64,000 nucleotides of DNA from Spongilla lacustris (Eukaryota > Porifera > Demospongiae > Spongillida > Spongillidae): the NCBI GenBank assembly GCA_949361645.1, contig OX442430.1, forward strand, positions 7,550,351 through 7,614,350, written 5' to 3'. How positions within the stretch are numbered: the first letter of the stretch is position 1; every line of letters starts with the position of its first letter. The position numbers and the translations under genes are program-made. Of this stretch, positions 37,591 through 49,972 are shown in pieces. The notes below the pieces were generated by a model. The model ran no database searches. It was not told where the DNA came from and was given only the letters and a program-made list of their open reading frames with translations.

Positions 37591-37906
37591 TATCAGGCAC
37601 ATCTGCTTCCCCTACTTACTAGGTGTACCTCCAAGCTCTAGGTCATGACACAACTGAACAACGGCAGCATTCCCACCTCTAAATAATGCACACATCATGG
37701 ACATTACACACACGTGCACACTTCACTTGTGCATCGCACACATACCCACATCTGCACACATGGACACACATTCCACACGCACACAGAATCATTTTGGTCA
37801 ATGACACATGAATGGAGTCACGAAAATATACACAAGACTGGTATACATTGTATATAACCATGCCCCACCCCACCCATCACACGGCCTATACACTCAGTAT
37901 GGGATT

Positions 37907-38407
37907 CTACATTAGTTCTGCAGCCAGGTCATCAGTTGGGACCACAATGGAGGACGATAAGCGTTCAAAGTTCAAGTTGTCAGCATTAAGATCTGCCGTC
38001 TCATTACGACCCCCGGGGGAGGACATTGGCTGGGTGACCACCACAGCATTGGGTAGGTCCATGGCAGGAGAGGGTGACTGAAAAACTATGACTGCTGGAT
38101 CGACATTCATAAGGGGTACGCGTTCTTCTTGGGTGGCGGGTGTGCTGGTCACGGTTGGAACGTCGTCATTGGATCCCGCCAGGGTGATGACCGGGTCACC
38201 AGATATTGTGCCCGCATTGCCCCCCTGGGGGGTTGGCTGGGATTTGATAACCTCTTCATCTTGAAGGATGTCTTCGTAGGCGGCATACCCCTGGCCCTCC
38301 TGTTGCCGGGGGCAGCACAGGCCAAAGCAACCAAAGCAGAAGCAACAGAAACAGCAGCAGCAGCAGAAACAGCAGCAAGTGGTGAGGCAGACAAACACAC
38401 CACAGCA
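37907..38407 (-). CDS. DNAJC5: Cysteine-string protein (DNAJC5-like), last exon only
   Basis: CSP/DNAJC5 is a palmitoylated J-domain co-chaperone on secretory vesicles. This 167-codon exon opens with 17 cysteines in its first 33 residues (CCGVFVCLTTCCC..., then CFGLCC). It continues YAAYEDILQDEE, which parallels the Tyr-rich acidic stretch after the cysteine string of vertebrate CSP. The acceptor is CCCCCTTAG and the phase is 0. The tail is longer than in human CSP and rich in Thr/Ser/Pro. Upstream exons with the J domain (HPD motif) should lie to the right but are not seen before the gap at 38834, so the gene is incomplete here. A different palmitoylated protein with a cysteine string is the alternative. 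Confidence 0.65.
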   Translation of the reverse strand, partial: CCGVFVCLTTCCCFCCCCCFCCFCFGCFGLCCPRQQEGQGYAAYEDILQDEEVIKSQPTPQGGNAGTISGDPVITLAGSNDDVPTVTSTPATQEERVPLMNVDPAVIVFQSPSPAMDLPNAVVVTQPMSSPGGRNETADLNADNLNFERLSSSIVVPTDDLAAELM

Positions 38408-38833
38408 CTAAGGGGGGGGGGAGGGATAAGGAAAGAGGGAGGAGGGGAGGAAGGAGGGGAGGAAGGAGGGGAAGAGGGAGGAAGGAGGAGGGAGGAGGGG
38501 AGGGAAAGAGGAGGGAGGAGGGGAGGGAAGGAGGAGGGAGGGGAAGAGGGAGGAGGGAGGAGAGGAAAAGGAAGATTGGAGGTGAGATGACAGAAACAGA
38601 GCATTAATGATGGTAGTAATGACATGAGATGCAAGCCATGTACATGTTATAGCAATGACAATAAAACATGTACATATGATGTGGTAGTGCTGTCCTGAAA
38701 ATACATAAATACCTTCATCCATTTGCTGTGCAAACACATGTAACAGTGGTATATTCTGTATGTGTGTATATGTGTATGTGTGTGTGTATGTGTGTGTATG
38801 TATGTATGTATGTATGTGTGTGTGGGTGTGTGT

Positions 38834-39033
38834 NNNNNNNNNNNNNNNNNNNNNNNNNNNNNNNNNNNNNNNNNNNNNNNNNNNNNNNNNNNNNNNNNNN
38901 NNNNNNNNNNNNNNNNNNNNNNNNNNNNNNNNNNNNNNNNNNNNNNNNNNNNNNNNNNNNNNNNNNNNNNNNNNNNNNNNNNNNNNNNNNNNNNNNNNNN
39001 NNNNNNNNNNNNNNNNNNNNNNNNNNNNNNNNN
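38834..39033. other. Assembly gap (200 N)
   Basis: Exactly 200 N, so nominal size. It separates the DNAJC5-like 3' exon from the truncated HELZ-like gene. Confidence 0.99.
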
Positions 39034-39760
39034 ATGCCTATACAATATACTCTTTGCACATGACTCAATGCGTGTATACCGTACTGTTTTAGATTATTCG
39101 ATGTACATGTAGAGCTATGCAGGGGCATTGTGTACGGTTCCTATACATGCAAGGAAGCAGCATTGCATGTAGCTTAGATCCCCGTGGCAGCCAGCCTAAC
39201 CTGATCGTACTTCACAGACATTTGTCCGCAACGTCCATCTGCCTCAATGAGCCAGTGACCTGAACGCAATTGATCTGTGTTCTGTATGAATGGTTGGCAA
39301 AGCTGTCCTAAATATAAAGCAGTTTGTGATACCCCATTTTTGACATGTAATGCTGCAGCTACAATTTGTATGTTACCATACACATTTGTCACACGAAATG
39401 ACCATTTCCATCGACATGCATGGTGCAGATGCATGATGGTGTAAGGTAGGCAGGGTGGAAATGAACGATTGCGTCTTGAATGTTGACGCGCGTTAAATAT
39501 GTACTGCAGGGCGGAAATGAACGATTGCGTCATACATGTTGACGCTCGTAAAGCAAATTCGAGACACTTCTATCAACCGCAATCAACAGGTGATAGTTTA
39601 CGCAGTGTTGCCACTGCAGTTACCCGCTAACGCAATTATCGGGTGCAGAGAAAACTATGAATGATCCTTATTTTCCACTGTAGCGAGGTGTTACTTTCCA
39701 CTCTAGCGAGCCGGCACTGTACACACATTTGTCTATCCACCACACCTATGCATATTATAT
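39034..39760. other. No helicase exons found
   Basis: I searched here for the missing HELZ-like helicase core (Walker A GxPGTGKT, DEAA) on the minus strand and saw none. A tandem motif GGGCGGAAATGAACGATTGCGTC-like occurs twice (39450-39535). Confidence 0.4.
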
Positions 39761-39767
39761 ATCTTGC

Positions 39768-39935
39768 CCCCACCCCCTCACCTGACCCTCACTTGCCCCA
39801 CCCCTCACCTGACCCTCACTTGCCCCATCCCTTACCTTACCCTCACTTGCCCCATCCCTTACCTGACCCTCACTTGCCCCACCCCCTCACGCGACTCACT
39901 TGCCCCACCCCTCACGTGACTCACTTGCCACACCC
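39768..39935. repeat. Minisatellite CCCCTCACCTGACCCTCACTTG
   Basis: About seven copies of a 20-26 bp unit just beyond the last visible HELZ-like exon. Confidence 0.85.
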
Positions 39936-39941
39936 CCTGAC

Positions 39942-40303
39942 CTTGGTTATCTTGTTCTCCACGTTATTGTACTTGCCCTGCTCCAACAGCGTCTCCACCT
40001 TCTCCGGCAGAGGGTACTCGGGCAGCCTCACGTCCCCCTCCTCCGTGAGGGATGAGGGGAAGCCAACCTTGTCATGTCTCTGCTCCCAGTAAAGGTCCCT
40101 GTGAAGACAGAACAAACACAGATGCTCACACATACATACATACACACATGCATATGCACACAAACTCAAATATGTATAGTACACACAATCACCCACCAAC
40201 ACACACATACATGTGCACACCCACACACAAATACATATGGTCCACACACACCCACACCCACAAATACATATTGTCCACACCCACACACACACATACATGT
40301 GCA

Positions 40304-40368
<65 letters not shown>

Positions 40369-43300
40369 ACACACACACACTTCTTTGTAGGTTTTGGCTT
40401 CCTGCCTTCGATGGACTGCTGTAGCCTGATCTCATTTACCCCCAAGTAGTGCACAGTCAATCCTTGAACCATGTAGAACTGGTCAAAGTCAAAGATGACC
40501 ACTTGACCAAGAATACCAGCTCGAGGTTTTAGGGTGACCTAGAAGACAGGTGCAGGGGAGTGACAAGAAGCCATAATCATTAAAAAAAATTTTGCTTGTA
40601 AAGTTAAGGCAATAAATACCCCCACCCCCCGCCCCCCACTCGATTATACTTGTTGTGAGAGCATCAAGAAAACTAAAGCTGTTCAGCACCAGATTTATAT
40701 ATATATGGGAAAGTTTACTAGAAAAGGGACATAGCGTGTATTATAAAAAAGTATAATAAAAATGCATTACGTTTGATTTGCTATAACGTCCGAACAGTTA
40801 ACGCTATCAACTTCCTATTTTCAACACTTCATACCGCACTATGGTAGAATACATTTTGGAGTCGCTCTGTGTCAGTATTGCAACGTTCGATACCCCACTG
40901 GGTTCAAACCCGCCATAACTTTCGGTAGGAGTAATCAATTCGCTTCAAATTCGGTTTGTAGGTAGAGAGGTCCTATACCTATCGATTTGTTCTGTTCGTT
41001 GATTTTTATGCCATCCATTACGGAGATACAGTTGAACAAACTACGTGTCCATTTTCGCGCTCAATTCGCGCCAATGATTTGGGCAAATTGCGTTCCGCTC
41101 AATGTATGGGGAGGTGGGGATTATAACATTGGCGCGAATCAAGCGGGAAAACGTGCACGTAGTTTGTTCAACTGTATCTCCGTAATGGATGGCATAAAAA
41201 TTAACGAACAGAACTAATCGATAGGTATAGGACCTCTCTACCTAAAAACCGAATTTGAAGCGAGTTGATTACTCCTACCGAAAGTTATGGTGGGTTTAAA
41301 CCCAGTGGGGTATCGAACGTTGCAATACTGACACAGAGCAAGTGCAAGACTCCAAAATGTATTTTACCATAGAGAAATGGTGCATTATGAAGTGTTGAAA
41401 ATAGGAAGTTGATAGCGTTAACTGTTCGGAAGTTATAGCAAATCAAACGTAATGCATTTTTATTATACTTTTTTATAATACACGCTAGGTCCCTTTTCTC
41501 GTAAACTTTCCCATATATAGATTACTTAAGGTCGTGTTTTGCATCCGCACATTCAACGTCCCCCAAATACCCGGGCAGAGATGAGGAGGATAATTAGTGT
41601 AGTGCATGGACAATTAGCCGGGGCACCAAACCACACCCACCACACCTTCACTTGCGCCTTCTCCCCTGGAGTGATGTTCCAGTTTGTTTCCTGCTCACTC
41701 ATCGTCATGGCACCAGGATTGGGGTTACTGTGCCCTGTTTTGACGCCCCCTTGAGGGAAGAGCAGCCTGACTCCCTCGATGGAGTAGTCCGTCATCAGCT
41801 GGTCCAGAAGCACAACTGACTTGAAGAGAATCGGAGACTACGAAGGGTGGAGAGGAAATGGGGGTATGCAGACAGTATAAGAGGGGGAGATGGTGGTATG
41901 CAGACAGTATAAGAGGGGGAGATGGGGTATGCAGACAGTATAAGAGGGGGAGATGGGGGTATGCAGACAGTATAAGAGGGGGAGATGGGGTATGCAGACA
42001 GTATAAGAGGGGGAGATGGGGTATGCAGACAGTATAAGAGGGGGAGATGGGGTATGCAGACAGTATAAGAGGGGGAGATGGGGTATGCAGACAGTATAAG
42101 AGGGGGAGATGGGGTATGCAGACAGTATAAGAGGGGGAGATGGGGTATGCAGACAGTATAAGAGGGGGAGATGGGGTATGCAGACAGTATAAGAGGGGGA
42201 GATGCAGACAGTATAAGAGGGGGAGATGGGGGTATGCAGACAGTATAAGAGGGGGAGATGGGGTATGCAGACAGTATAAGAGGGGGAGATGGGGTATGCA
42301 GACAGTATAAGAGGGGGAGATGGGGTATGCAGACAGTATAAGAGGGGGAGATGGGGTATGCAGACAGTATATGAGGGGGAGATGGGGCATGCAGACAGTA
42401 TAAGAGGGGGAGATGGGGTATGCAGACAATGGGAGATGTACACATGTACATGCAGACGCTTGTTTTGTTGGATGTAGGGGGTCGGGTGGATGTAGGGGGT
42501 CAAGTGGATGTAGGGGTCAGGTGGATATAGGGGTCTGGCGGATGTAGGGGTCAAGTGGATGTAGTTGAGGGATGTAGGGACAATCCAGCCCAAGTGTACC
42601 TACGTTTCTGCACTACCATCCCAAGCTTCTTCCTAACTTTACATACTGGTAGTAGCCACACCCCCTCCCAAAGCTACCAATTATAGCCAATACACAGTTT
42701 AATAAGCATTTTGTGAACCAGCTTTAAAAACACTCATGGCACCAGAGCGATAGATAAGATCAGCATGGCAACCTCAAAACTCACTGTTGTAGTGACATCA
42801 AAAATCCACTCAATTGGTGTTGGCTCTTGACGTGTCAAGTTAAGCCCCAGTCTGGTGGACTCGACTATGGTGACTCCATTTTTTGTGTCCTGTAACAGAA
42901 AATTTAAATCGTCTTAATCCGGTTCTATCGTTCATAATTAAATTATCATCTCACTTGAAACGAGGTTTCTGTTGTCCTTGAATTACAGTCGGTCAGCACC
43001 CTACTGCGCATGCGCTGCGCAAATTCTGCAGTCTGATGACCCGCGTCGCTTTCCCGCTGCTGGCTCGGAGCCGTCTCTGATGACTCGCTTTCGAACTCGT
43101 CCAGACTCGAGGGTTCGAAGCGCTCTTGTCTTTGGTTGGTGAACCGGCGCGGCGGGGGTTGCACGTAGGCGCCCTGGTAGTTCTGTCCGTGGTGAGGTGG
43201 AGGGGGGTGGTTGTAGGTCTGGTAGTTCTGTCCATAGTGAGGTGGAGGGGGGTGGTTGTAGGTCTGGTAGTTCTGTCCAGGGTGAGGTGGTGGAGGATGC

Positions 43301-44112
43301 TCGTACTGGGGTCGCTGAACCGTAGGGGGACGCTGTTGGTTGTAACGATTGGGGCCTTCGCCTCCTCCCCGTGCCTGTCTGTTCCACGAGTCCAGTTCCG
43401 CCTGGGAGTGGGCGAAGGTGCAGAAACCAGAGTAGACGCAGCGTCTGCCGTTCTGAACGTGCAAGCACATTCTGTACCCGGACGCCGGGGGACCGTTTTG
43501 GGGCAACGGTCTAATCGGGGGGTGCGCCTCGGAAGCTTCATCCTTGTGCGTGGCCACGTGTTCGTCCAGCTGCTGCTTGCTCGGGAAGGAAGCGTTGCAT
43601 TCGTTACAGCTGTGAGGCGCGCCCGGAGACGTCGGGTGCTCCTTGGCGTGTCTCTCCCACTCTTCCAACTCCTCTTGGCTGTGCGCGTAGATGCAGCGCT
43701 GTCCATACGGACATGGCTTCCCAAAGCCCGCGTGCAAACACATAATGTACTGCTGCCCTGGTTGTAGACGCGGCGGGGGGCGAGGCGCTTTTTCCCGCTC
43801 TTTGTTCCACACCAAAAGCTCTATGTTGCTGTGGGCGAATGTGCATTGGTCACGTTTGGTGCACTGCGCCTTCCTGTTGCAAAGCTGATAATCCACGGCC
43901 GAGTTCACGTTTCGCGGTCGAGGTCGTATTATTACCAGTCCTCCCTGACCGAGCTCTCTGGCTATTCTAATTGGAACCCACTCCTGTCGACACACGCCAC
44001 ATGTTTTCGTCTTGCCATCGGAACTCGCCTTACTTTCAGGAGTTAGAGTTGGATTGGACTTGTGGCTCGATGCCTTGAAGCAAACGCTACAAACAAGCTG
44101 TACGTCCGCCAT
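39942..44112 (-). CDS. HELZ/HELZ2-like CCCH-finger helicase, 5' half
   Basis: HELZ proteins are CCCH-finger relatives of the MOV10/Upf1 RNA helicases. Exons: 44112-42955, 42889-42785, 41837-41646, 40538-40381, 40098-39942, in frame. Exon 1 (386 aa) has a CxxC pair, CCCH fingers near residues 75-95 (CTKRDQCTFAHS), 120-142 (CPYGQRCIYAHS) and 213-235 (CVYSGFCTFAHS), a C2H2 finger near 165-187, and three PPPPHxGQNYQ repeats. Later exons resemble the beta-rich region before the helicase core of HELZ/MOV10 (LLFPQGG, NITPGEKAQVKVTLKP, YPLPEKVETLL). No helicase motifs follow before the gap, so the 3' half is missing. A ZC3H7-type protein is less likely because of the MOV10-like exons. The start MADVQLVC is chosen because it is the first ATG in frame. 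Confidence 0.75.
40300..40375. repeat. (CA)n microsatellite at a HELZ-like splice donor
   Basis: CA repeats (about 40300-40380) supply the donor GTGTGT of exon 40538-40381. Confidence 0.7.
40698..41519. mobile_element. Foldback MITE B, about 820 bp, in a HELZ-like intron
   Basis: Near-perfect palindrome with arms of about 390 bp and ends ATATATGGGAAAGTTTAC / GTAAACTTTCCCATATAT. It belongs to the same family as 10533-11322 (shared GAGATACAGTTGAACAAA and ATTGGCGCGAATCAAGCGGG). It is non-coding. Confidence 0.9.
41860..42430. repeat. 31-bp minisatellite TGGGGTATGCAGACAGTATA + AGAGGGGGAGA
   Basis: About 18 copies in the HELZ-like intron 42784-41838; one copy is shortened. A short unrelated array (GGATGTAGGGGTCAAGT) follows at 42475-42570. 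Confidence 0.95.
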
Positions 44113-45139
44113 CGGGTCAAAATTCACGTTTTTAAACCAGCGGCATGGGCCACCATGCAACCTGCTATTAATTTATTCATTAGCATTGATCACGTGAGAA
44201 ATTAATTGATTGTTTCAGTTGCAACATGAGCTGGAAAGTCACCGGTAATGAATGTACCTTAGTCCTTAGGTACGTACCCAGTCATTTCCCCTCGGCCAAC
44301 GGAACCTACAGGAAACACATGCCCTTTTCTTCAGTCTCCTCCTCTCCGATGATCCACCTTCCCCCCCCCCCCCCCCCCCTTCACTCAGTTTATATTGCAT
44401 CAGGCAGTCTGGATGCTGTTAAATATATCAGAGATAATAATTATGTATATTATCGCTGAATATACACAGCTAAACCATTTCTAGTTATCAATATACTAGC
44501 TATATAGTATAGGAGGTAATAATTAGTAGAACATGAAAAGTTATGGAGGATTTGAAGTGCATGTCGTCAATACGATTAGCAAAACATGCGTAGCCAATGT
44601 ACATGTATAGGGTCTACCGTATAGATTCAATTGGACTTTATTGGATAGAGCCTCAAAATACCTTCAATGTAGTAAAATGTTGACGTTTAGTAAACTGCAT
44701 GCATGGCAACACACACACCCGTATATAGGAAGCAGTTGAAAATTGGTCAGGCATGCAGGCCAGCATAGTGAGTGAGCATGCATGCAGGCCAGCATAGTGA
44801 GTGAGCATGCATGCATGCATCCCATTGCAGCTTCTGAAGGAGAACCTCACAGAAACTAACCGGCATATGCCGGCAATCTGCATTTTTGGCTCAGGAGATC
44901 AGGAAAATAGCTATGCATTTTTTGCAGCAACGAGCGGCTATATAGCTAGCAGATGCATGCATGCATGCATGCATGCACTTCGCGTCGTCCCTGACAGCAT
45001 TTGTTATTGTATAATGCACCTGTGTGATGCTTATACGCACACTGCATGGGGGAAAGATTGCGAACATGCATGCATGTTGTCCAATACTCATGCATGATCC
45101 ATGCATGCAAGTTTCCAGCTATACTGTTATTACAAATAT
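44113..45139. other. HELZ-like 5' flank, nothing coding recognised
   Basis: Contains a C run (44352-44369), a 36-bp direct repeat of GCATGCAGGCCAGCATAGTG + AGTGAGCAT (44750-44815), and GCAT runs near 44955. No gene was seen. Confidence 0.5.
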
Positions 45140-45990
45140 TGTTTTTTAATAAGACCCCTTGCCGTGTCATCCAGGGAAGGATCAAAACATTAGCGGCCAT
45201 ATTGTTTTGGACCAAAATGTGTGCGTTATTTAGAATTTGTGTATCTACGACGACGATGACGTAAATCAAACACTATAATGGCCCTTTGCATGAAAGATCG
45301 GAAGTACGATAAACGTCACGTCCGGAGTAAAAGCCACAGCGGTTGCCTAGAGACATTGTGTCACGTTCGCGGACCTTTGCGTAATAAAATGGCAACGCTC
45401 ATAGTCATTCCTTCTCGCTCGGACAGTGATCCTTCGGCCGATTCAGTTCCTGGTCAAACTATGCTGCCAACAGTAAGCTTGACCGAGTCTGACATACCCG
45501 GAGCCTTTTTAAATGGATGGCTTTAAAAAGGCTCTGGGTATGTCAGACCCGGTCAAACTTACTGTTGGCAGCATAGTTTGATCAGGAACTGGATCGGCCG
45601 AAGGATCAATGTCTGAGCTGACTCCGAGCGTTGCCATTTTATTACGCAAAGGTCCGCGAACGTGACACAATGTATCTAGGCAACCGCTGTGGGTTTTACT
45701 CCAGACGTGACGTTTATCGTACTTCCGATCTTTCATGCAAAGGGCCATTGTACGCCCGCAACAACCCATAACCGTTTTATTCGGTTCTAAGTATGAGTCG
45801 CGCTTAAACTTATGAATACAATTAATTAGGCCGTGATTATTCACCAGTTAAGTTGTTATTATTACATCATCTACGTAATGAAACCACAAATTCTAAATAA
45901 CGCACACATTTTGGACCAAAACAATATGGCCGCTAATGTTTTGAAACCTTCCCAGGATGACACGGCAAGGGGTCTATATTTTTTTAAATT
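45140..45990. mobile_element. Large imperfect palindrome, about 850 bp
   Basis: The left arm (45140-45525) and right arm (45526-45990) are reverse complements with substitutions and one right-arm insertion. The ends read AAGACCCCTTGCCGTGTCATCC / GGATGACACGGCAAGGGGTCT apart from a few bases. Each arm carries an open frame of about 80-110 codons starting MALCMKDRKYDKRHV. Terminal repeats and a transposase are absent. Confidence 0.82.
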
Positions 45991-46347
45991 ATTTGGGTAC
46001 TTCTGTGGTTAACACGTGCCGCAATCTATAGCGGCCACCAGTGCTGGGGGTTATTATTGCTCCCGTTCGTACACATCACACCGCATGTAATACAAATTAG
46101 TAATACAATGCATGACTGGAAGTTTGTGGATAAATTAGCGGGGGCAGGTTTTTCTCTGTTTTCTCCCCCGGCCGCCTACTAAGATGTTATCATGTGCTCA
46201 TGCCAGGTGCGCGCGATGATGATAATTTCTGCTTTACTGATTGTATGCATTAAAAATAAATAATAATAAAAAAACAATTATTTTAAAAGAACACATGCCT
46301 TGTGCTGTTGTAGGCACAGGCATTCCTCAAAATCATCTCAAACTTAC

Positions 46348-46535
46348 CACTAGCTGGATCGGCGAAGTCACTTTAGTCTTTGTTAAACCGTCCTGCCTTC
46401 GGCCGAGAACAACTTCTAGTTCTCTGTCAGTCGCGTTAATTAATTAATTGCATTAGTGCACGATTGTACGAGTACCGAGAACCACCTTCAAAGCTAATGA
46501 AAAACTTACTCCGTCCCATCTATGGTATACTCCAT
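46348..46535 (-). CDS. Possible two-exon coding fragment
   Basis: An ATG exon 46535-46510 (MEYTIDGT, donor GTAAGT) joins in phase to 46423-46348 (ELEVVLGRRQDGLTKTKV, donor GTAAGT). Both donors are consensus and the acceptor is CTGACAG. I recognise no domain and found neither the following exon nor earlier ones. The microsatellite and composite element lie immediately upstream. It may be the end of a host gene interrupted by the insertion. Confidence 0.3.
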
Positions 46536-46554
46536 CCACACAGGAAAAGGTCAT

Positions 46555-46913
<359 letters not shown>

Positions 46914-46959
46914 TATGGAACGCCGTTTGTTTCATTATTATTGGTGTGCGATCGTGCGT

Positions 46960-47049
46960 ATGCAAATTGATTTTCTAATTTGCATACACGCGCGCAATGC
47001 TTCACCGATATGTGCGCGAGTGTATGCAAATGAGCTATCTGATTTGCAT
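46960..47049. promoter_or_regulatory. Four POU octamer motifs as two hairpins, left integrase promoter
   Basis: ATGCAAAT occurs at 46960-46967 and 47024-47031; its complement ATTTGCAT occurs at 46978-46985 and 47042-47049. Each pair forms a hairpin with stem GTATGCAAAT. They lie 67-156 bp upstream of the integrase start codon. The octamer is the classic POU-factor site. Confidence 0.6.
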
Positions 47050-47115
47050 ACACACGCACGAGCAAATTACCACGTGCAAGGATCTGGTTCCGTACCAAGG
47101 TTTCTGTCTGGCTCC

Positions 47116-48742
47116 ATGATGGATACGTTCGAAAGGCTGGGCGAGACGGTGCAACAATGCTATGCTTACTGGGCATTGGAAGATTATAACAAAACGGATG
47201 AAATAGTAACCCAGCTATATCTCATCATCGACGAAGTTGAAGCGCTTGTGCCCATCCTACGGGACGAGCGTTCGCCTCAACTTCATACCCTTACAGAGTT
47301 ACACGCTGCGTTGAACCAGCTACTGCCACTGTGGGAGGCAAAGTTGGCAAGTTTAGATGGGTCACAAGAGCACCACCAAGAACCTGCAGCTGGTCCAGGA
47401 AGACGTCGGAAGTACATCAACGTTGAGCTGGTACGTATGCGTACATTTGTACCACGGCACGCATGGCGCGTAGTAATTGATGGTTGTTGATCTATTAGCC
47501 CATGGGTTTGTGCACATGAACTGTTTTTCTGCGTTTTGGCTTTTTGAGCTGTAATAAACAGCCTGGCGGTATTAAATGGAATTGTTGCGTCACGCGATGT
47601 AAGTATAGAGTTAAAACTTCACTACCTTATCCTTTTCGTTTCAGCTTGAACTTCTGAGAGAAATGAAATTGTCCTGGCAAGAGTGCGCTGATGCTCTCTT
47701 AGTATCTCGGTCAACGTTGTGGCGTCGCTTGAAGGAAATGAAAGTGATGCCTACCTTTTCGGACATAACAGATTCTGAACTTGATGCCGTAGTGGAAGCA
47801 ATTCAACACAACTCTCCTAGGAGTGGTGCGGTACTGGTATGGGGGGAACTGAAGAGTCACGGGATCAGTGTATCAAGGCGACGTGTGAGAGAGTCACTGG
47901 TACGAGTTAATCCCACTGGTGTCGAGCTACGTGCTTCTACTTGTGTAGTTCGCCGTGCTTACAGTGTACCATGTTCCAATGCTTTGTGGCACATTGATGG
48001 TCTTCATTGCCTTATACGATGGAGGATTGTCATCCACGGTGGCATTGATGGATACTCGAGGCAGGTTGTCTACCTTGGCGCGTCCGACAATAACAAGAGC
48101 GAGACTGTACTCAGTCTTTTTCTGGAAGCAACCAGAGCTTATGGCTGGCCGTCTCGTGTTAGGTCAGATTGTGGAGGGGAGAACATCGAGGTGGCGAGAT
48201 GTATGACCAGCACTAGAGGGCTTGGAAGGCACAGTCATCTATCTGGTTCAAGCGTTCACAACCAAAGGATAGAGAGGCTATGGAGAGACACATTCCGATG
48301 TGTTTGTCACCTTTACTACTCTCTGTTTTATGAAATGGAGAATAGCAACTTACTGTCCCCCACAAACGAAACCGACCTGTTTTGCTTGCATTACATCTTC
48401 ATCCCTCGGATCAATGCACAGCTGAAAACATTTGCACGGGCCTGGAACAACCACCCCATGCGGACTGAGCATGGATTGTCCCCATTGCAAATGTGGATGA
48501 GGGGCTTGATCGTTTCTCACATTCAAGAGCCAGTATGGGAAGACTATGGGGTTGAAGAAGGGCAGTGTGCTAATCCTTTTGACGAGGGATCAGTCACAGT
48601 TCCAGCCGTTCTCAATCAGTTGAACCGCAACCAGTTGCAGTACCTTGCTTTGCAGCATGATCCTTTGAAGTGTAGTAACTACCACGGTTTCGACCTTTAC
48701 TTGGCGGTCAAAGAAGAAGTGGAACGCATGATCTCAATTTGA
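47116..48742 (+). CDS. DD(35)E integrase/transposase, left copy
   Basis: Exons 47116-47430 and 47645-48742 join in phase 0 to 470 aa. Residues 1-105 are helical with no known fold. Residues about 106-140 hold a helix-turn-helix ([20 protein letters not shown]). The integrase core has Asp223 (WHIDGLH), Asp280 (VRSDCGGEN) and Glu315 ([10 protein letters not shown]). Asp280 to Glu315 gives the DD(35)E spacing of retroviral-type and IS3 integrases, so catalytic residues are intact. The C-terminal 100 residues ([20 protein letters not shown]) are typical of a family of integrase-core proteins multiplied in fish and cnidarian genomes. The ATG is doubled (ATGATG). It is convergent with the ligase gene. 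The right copy has an identical protein from residue 112 on. Confidence 0.92.
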
Positions 48743-49314
48743 GCAAGCCACTTACTTGTATGCACTGCCTGCATGTATGCACCCCAAGTGTTGTACCATG
48801 AACTTTTTTCTTTTTAAATTGCCCTGCAAACCCTCTGATTAAAAAATATGAGCAATCTGTGCAAGGTTTAATTTGTAATCCTTGCAAAAGAAAATAATAG
48901 TCATCAATAAGTCTGAAAGCAATGTATTCATTTTAAAAAAATGCAAGCCAGCACACATGCATGCATGCATGTAGCCAAGCTGAGTAATTTATATTGCTAA
49001 ATGATTCAGAAGAAATGACAGATTTAGGATTGTGTTTGTTTTATATATAGGAGTAAGTAGTATGTGTGTTGGAAAAGCTGGATTTAATAAAATCATGTTG
49101 CATACAACGAAAAGGGTGTCACAGAAAAGTATACAGACCATGTTCTAATGGTTGTAAATCTGCATTTACAATGACAACAATACAGTGACTCACTTTAGTA
49201 GCTAGCAGACACACGTTTAGCTGCTCTGGAAATGTGTGAACTACAACTTAATTTGCTGCACTGATAAGCTGAGTACTCAGCAAACCTCAAAAGTATGTTT
49301 TCCTTTTTAACTAT

Positions 49315-49574
49315 ATAATGGGACGGTGTCCTACAAAATTACCCTTCTGGCTAGTTTTTCAAGTTTTCAATTTTTTTATTTTAATTTTCCACTAACTTCA
49401 AATCAATTGGCTCTTACGCATCCAAAATTGGACTATCCCTCATAAAGTTATTAGGCACTGAATTTCGAATTAGCCATACATTTCAATGCGAGCGTTACTT
49501 TTCTTTTGATCGTCCTGGAAAATTTGAAACAGTACCACAAGGGTGCATGGTTATGCTAGACACTGTCCCATATT
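49315..49574. mobile_element. About 260-bp MITE in the left arm
   Basis: The ends ATGGGACGGTGTC / GACACTGTCCCAT are inverted. The termini resemble those of foldback elements A and B. It lies between the convergent integrase and ligase genes. Confidence 0.65.
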
Positions 49575-49972
49575 ATTTTCAAGCATAGGAATATATATGG
49601 AACATGCATATGACTCTATTACTGAATAATGCCTTGATTTGTAATGTTATGTAAAATACACAATAGTTTTTTAAATTTAATGCTGCCTAATCAGAGCCAT
49701 TTATAACTAAAGGATCAGCAAATTAAGTGATAAACAAATTAAGCTTTAAACCTTTGCGCGTAAACCTATAATTGCAATCTTTATGGGACCTTCGGCGAAT
49801 CAAATGTGAATGAGTGAATACAAAAGAAAACAATACACATTCACCAGTTCAGTCGGTGATTTGACGTTTGATGAGCAATAGTCAAATGCAAAACAAAAGT
49901 TGCTCGTGAAAATAAGTAAATACAACACTGCAAAAGAAAGTCAAAAGATTTGACGTGGACTCCTTCCTTATG

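Noticed and set aside
39174..39533. 119-codon minus-strand frame as a further HELZ-like exon
   Set aside because: No helicase motif, and the tandem GGCGGAAATGAACG repeat runs through it.
43126..43767. Plus-strand 213-codon frame opposite the HELZ-like first exon
   Set aside because: Shadow of a GC-rich real exon; no domain, and the minus strand has conserved CCCH fingers.
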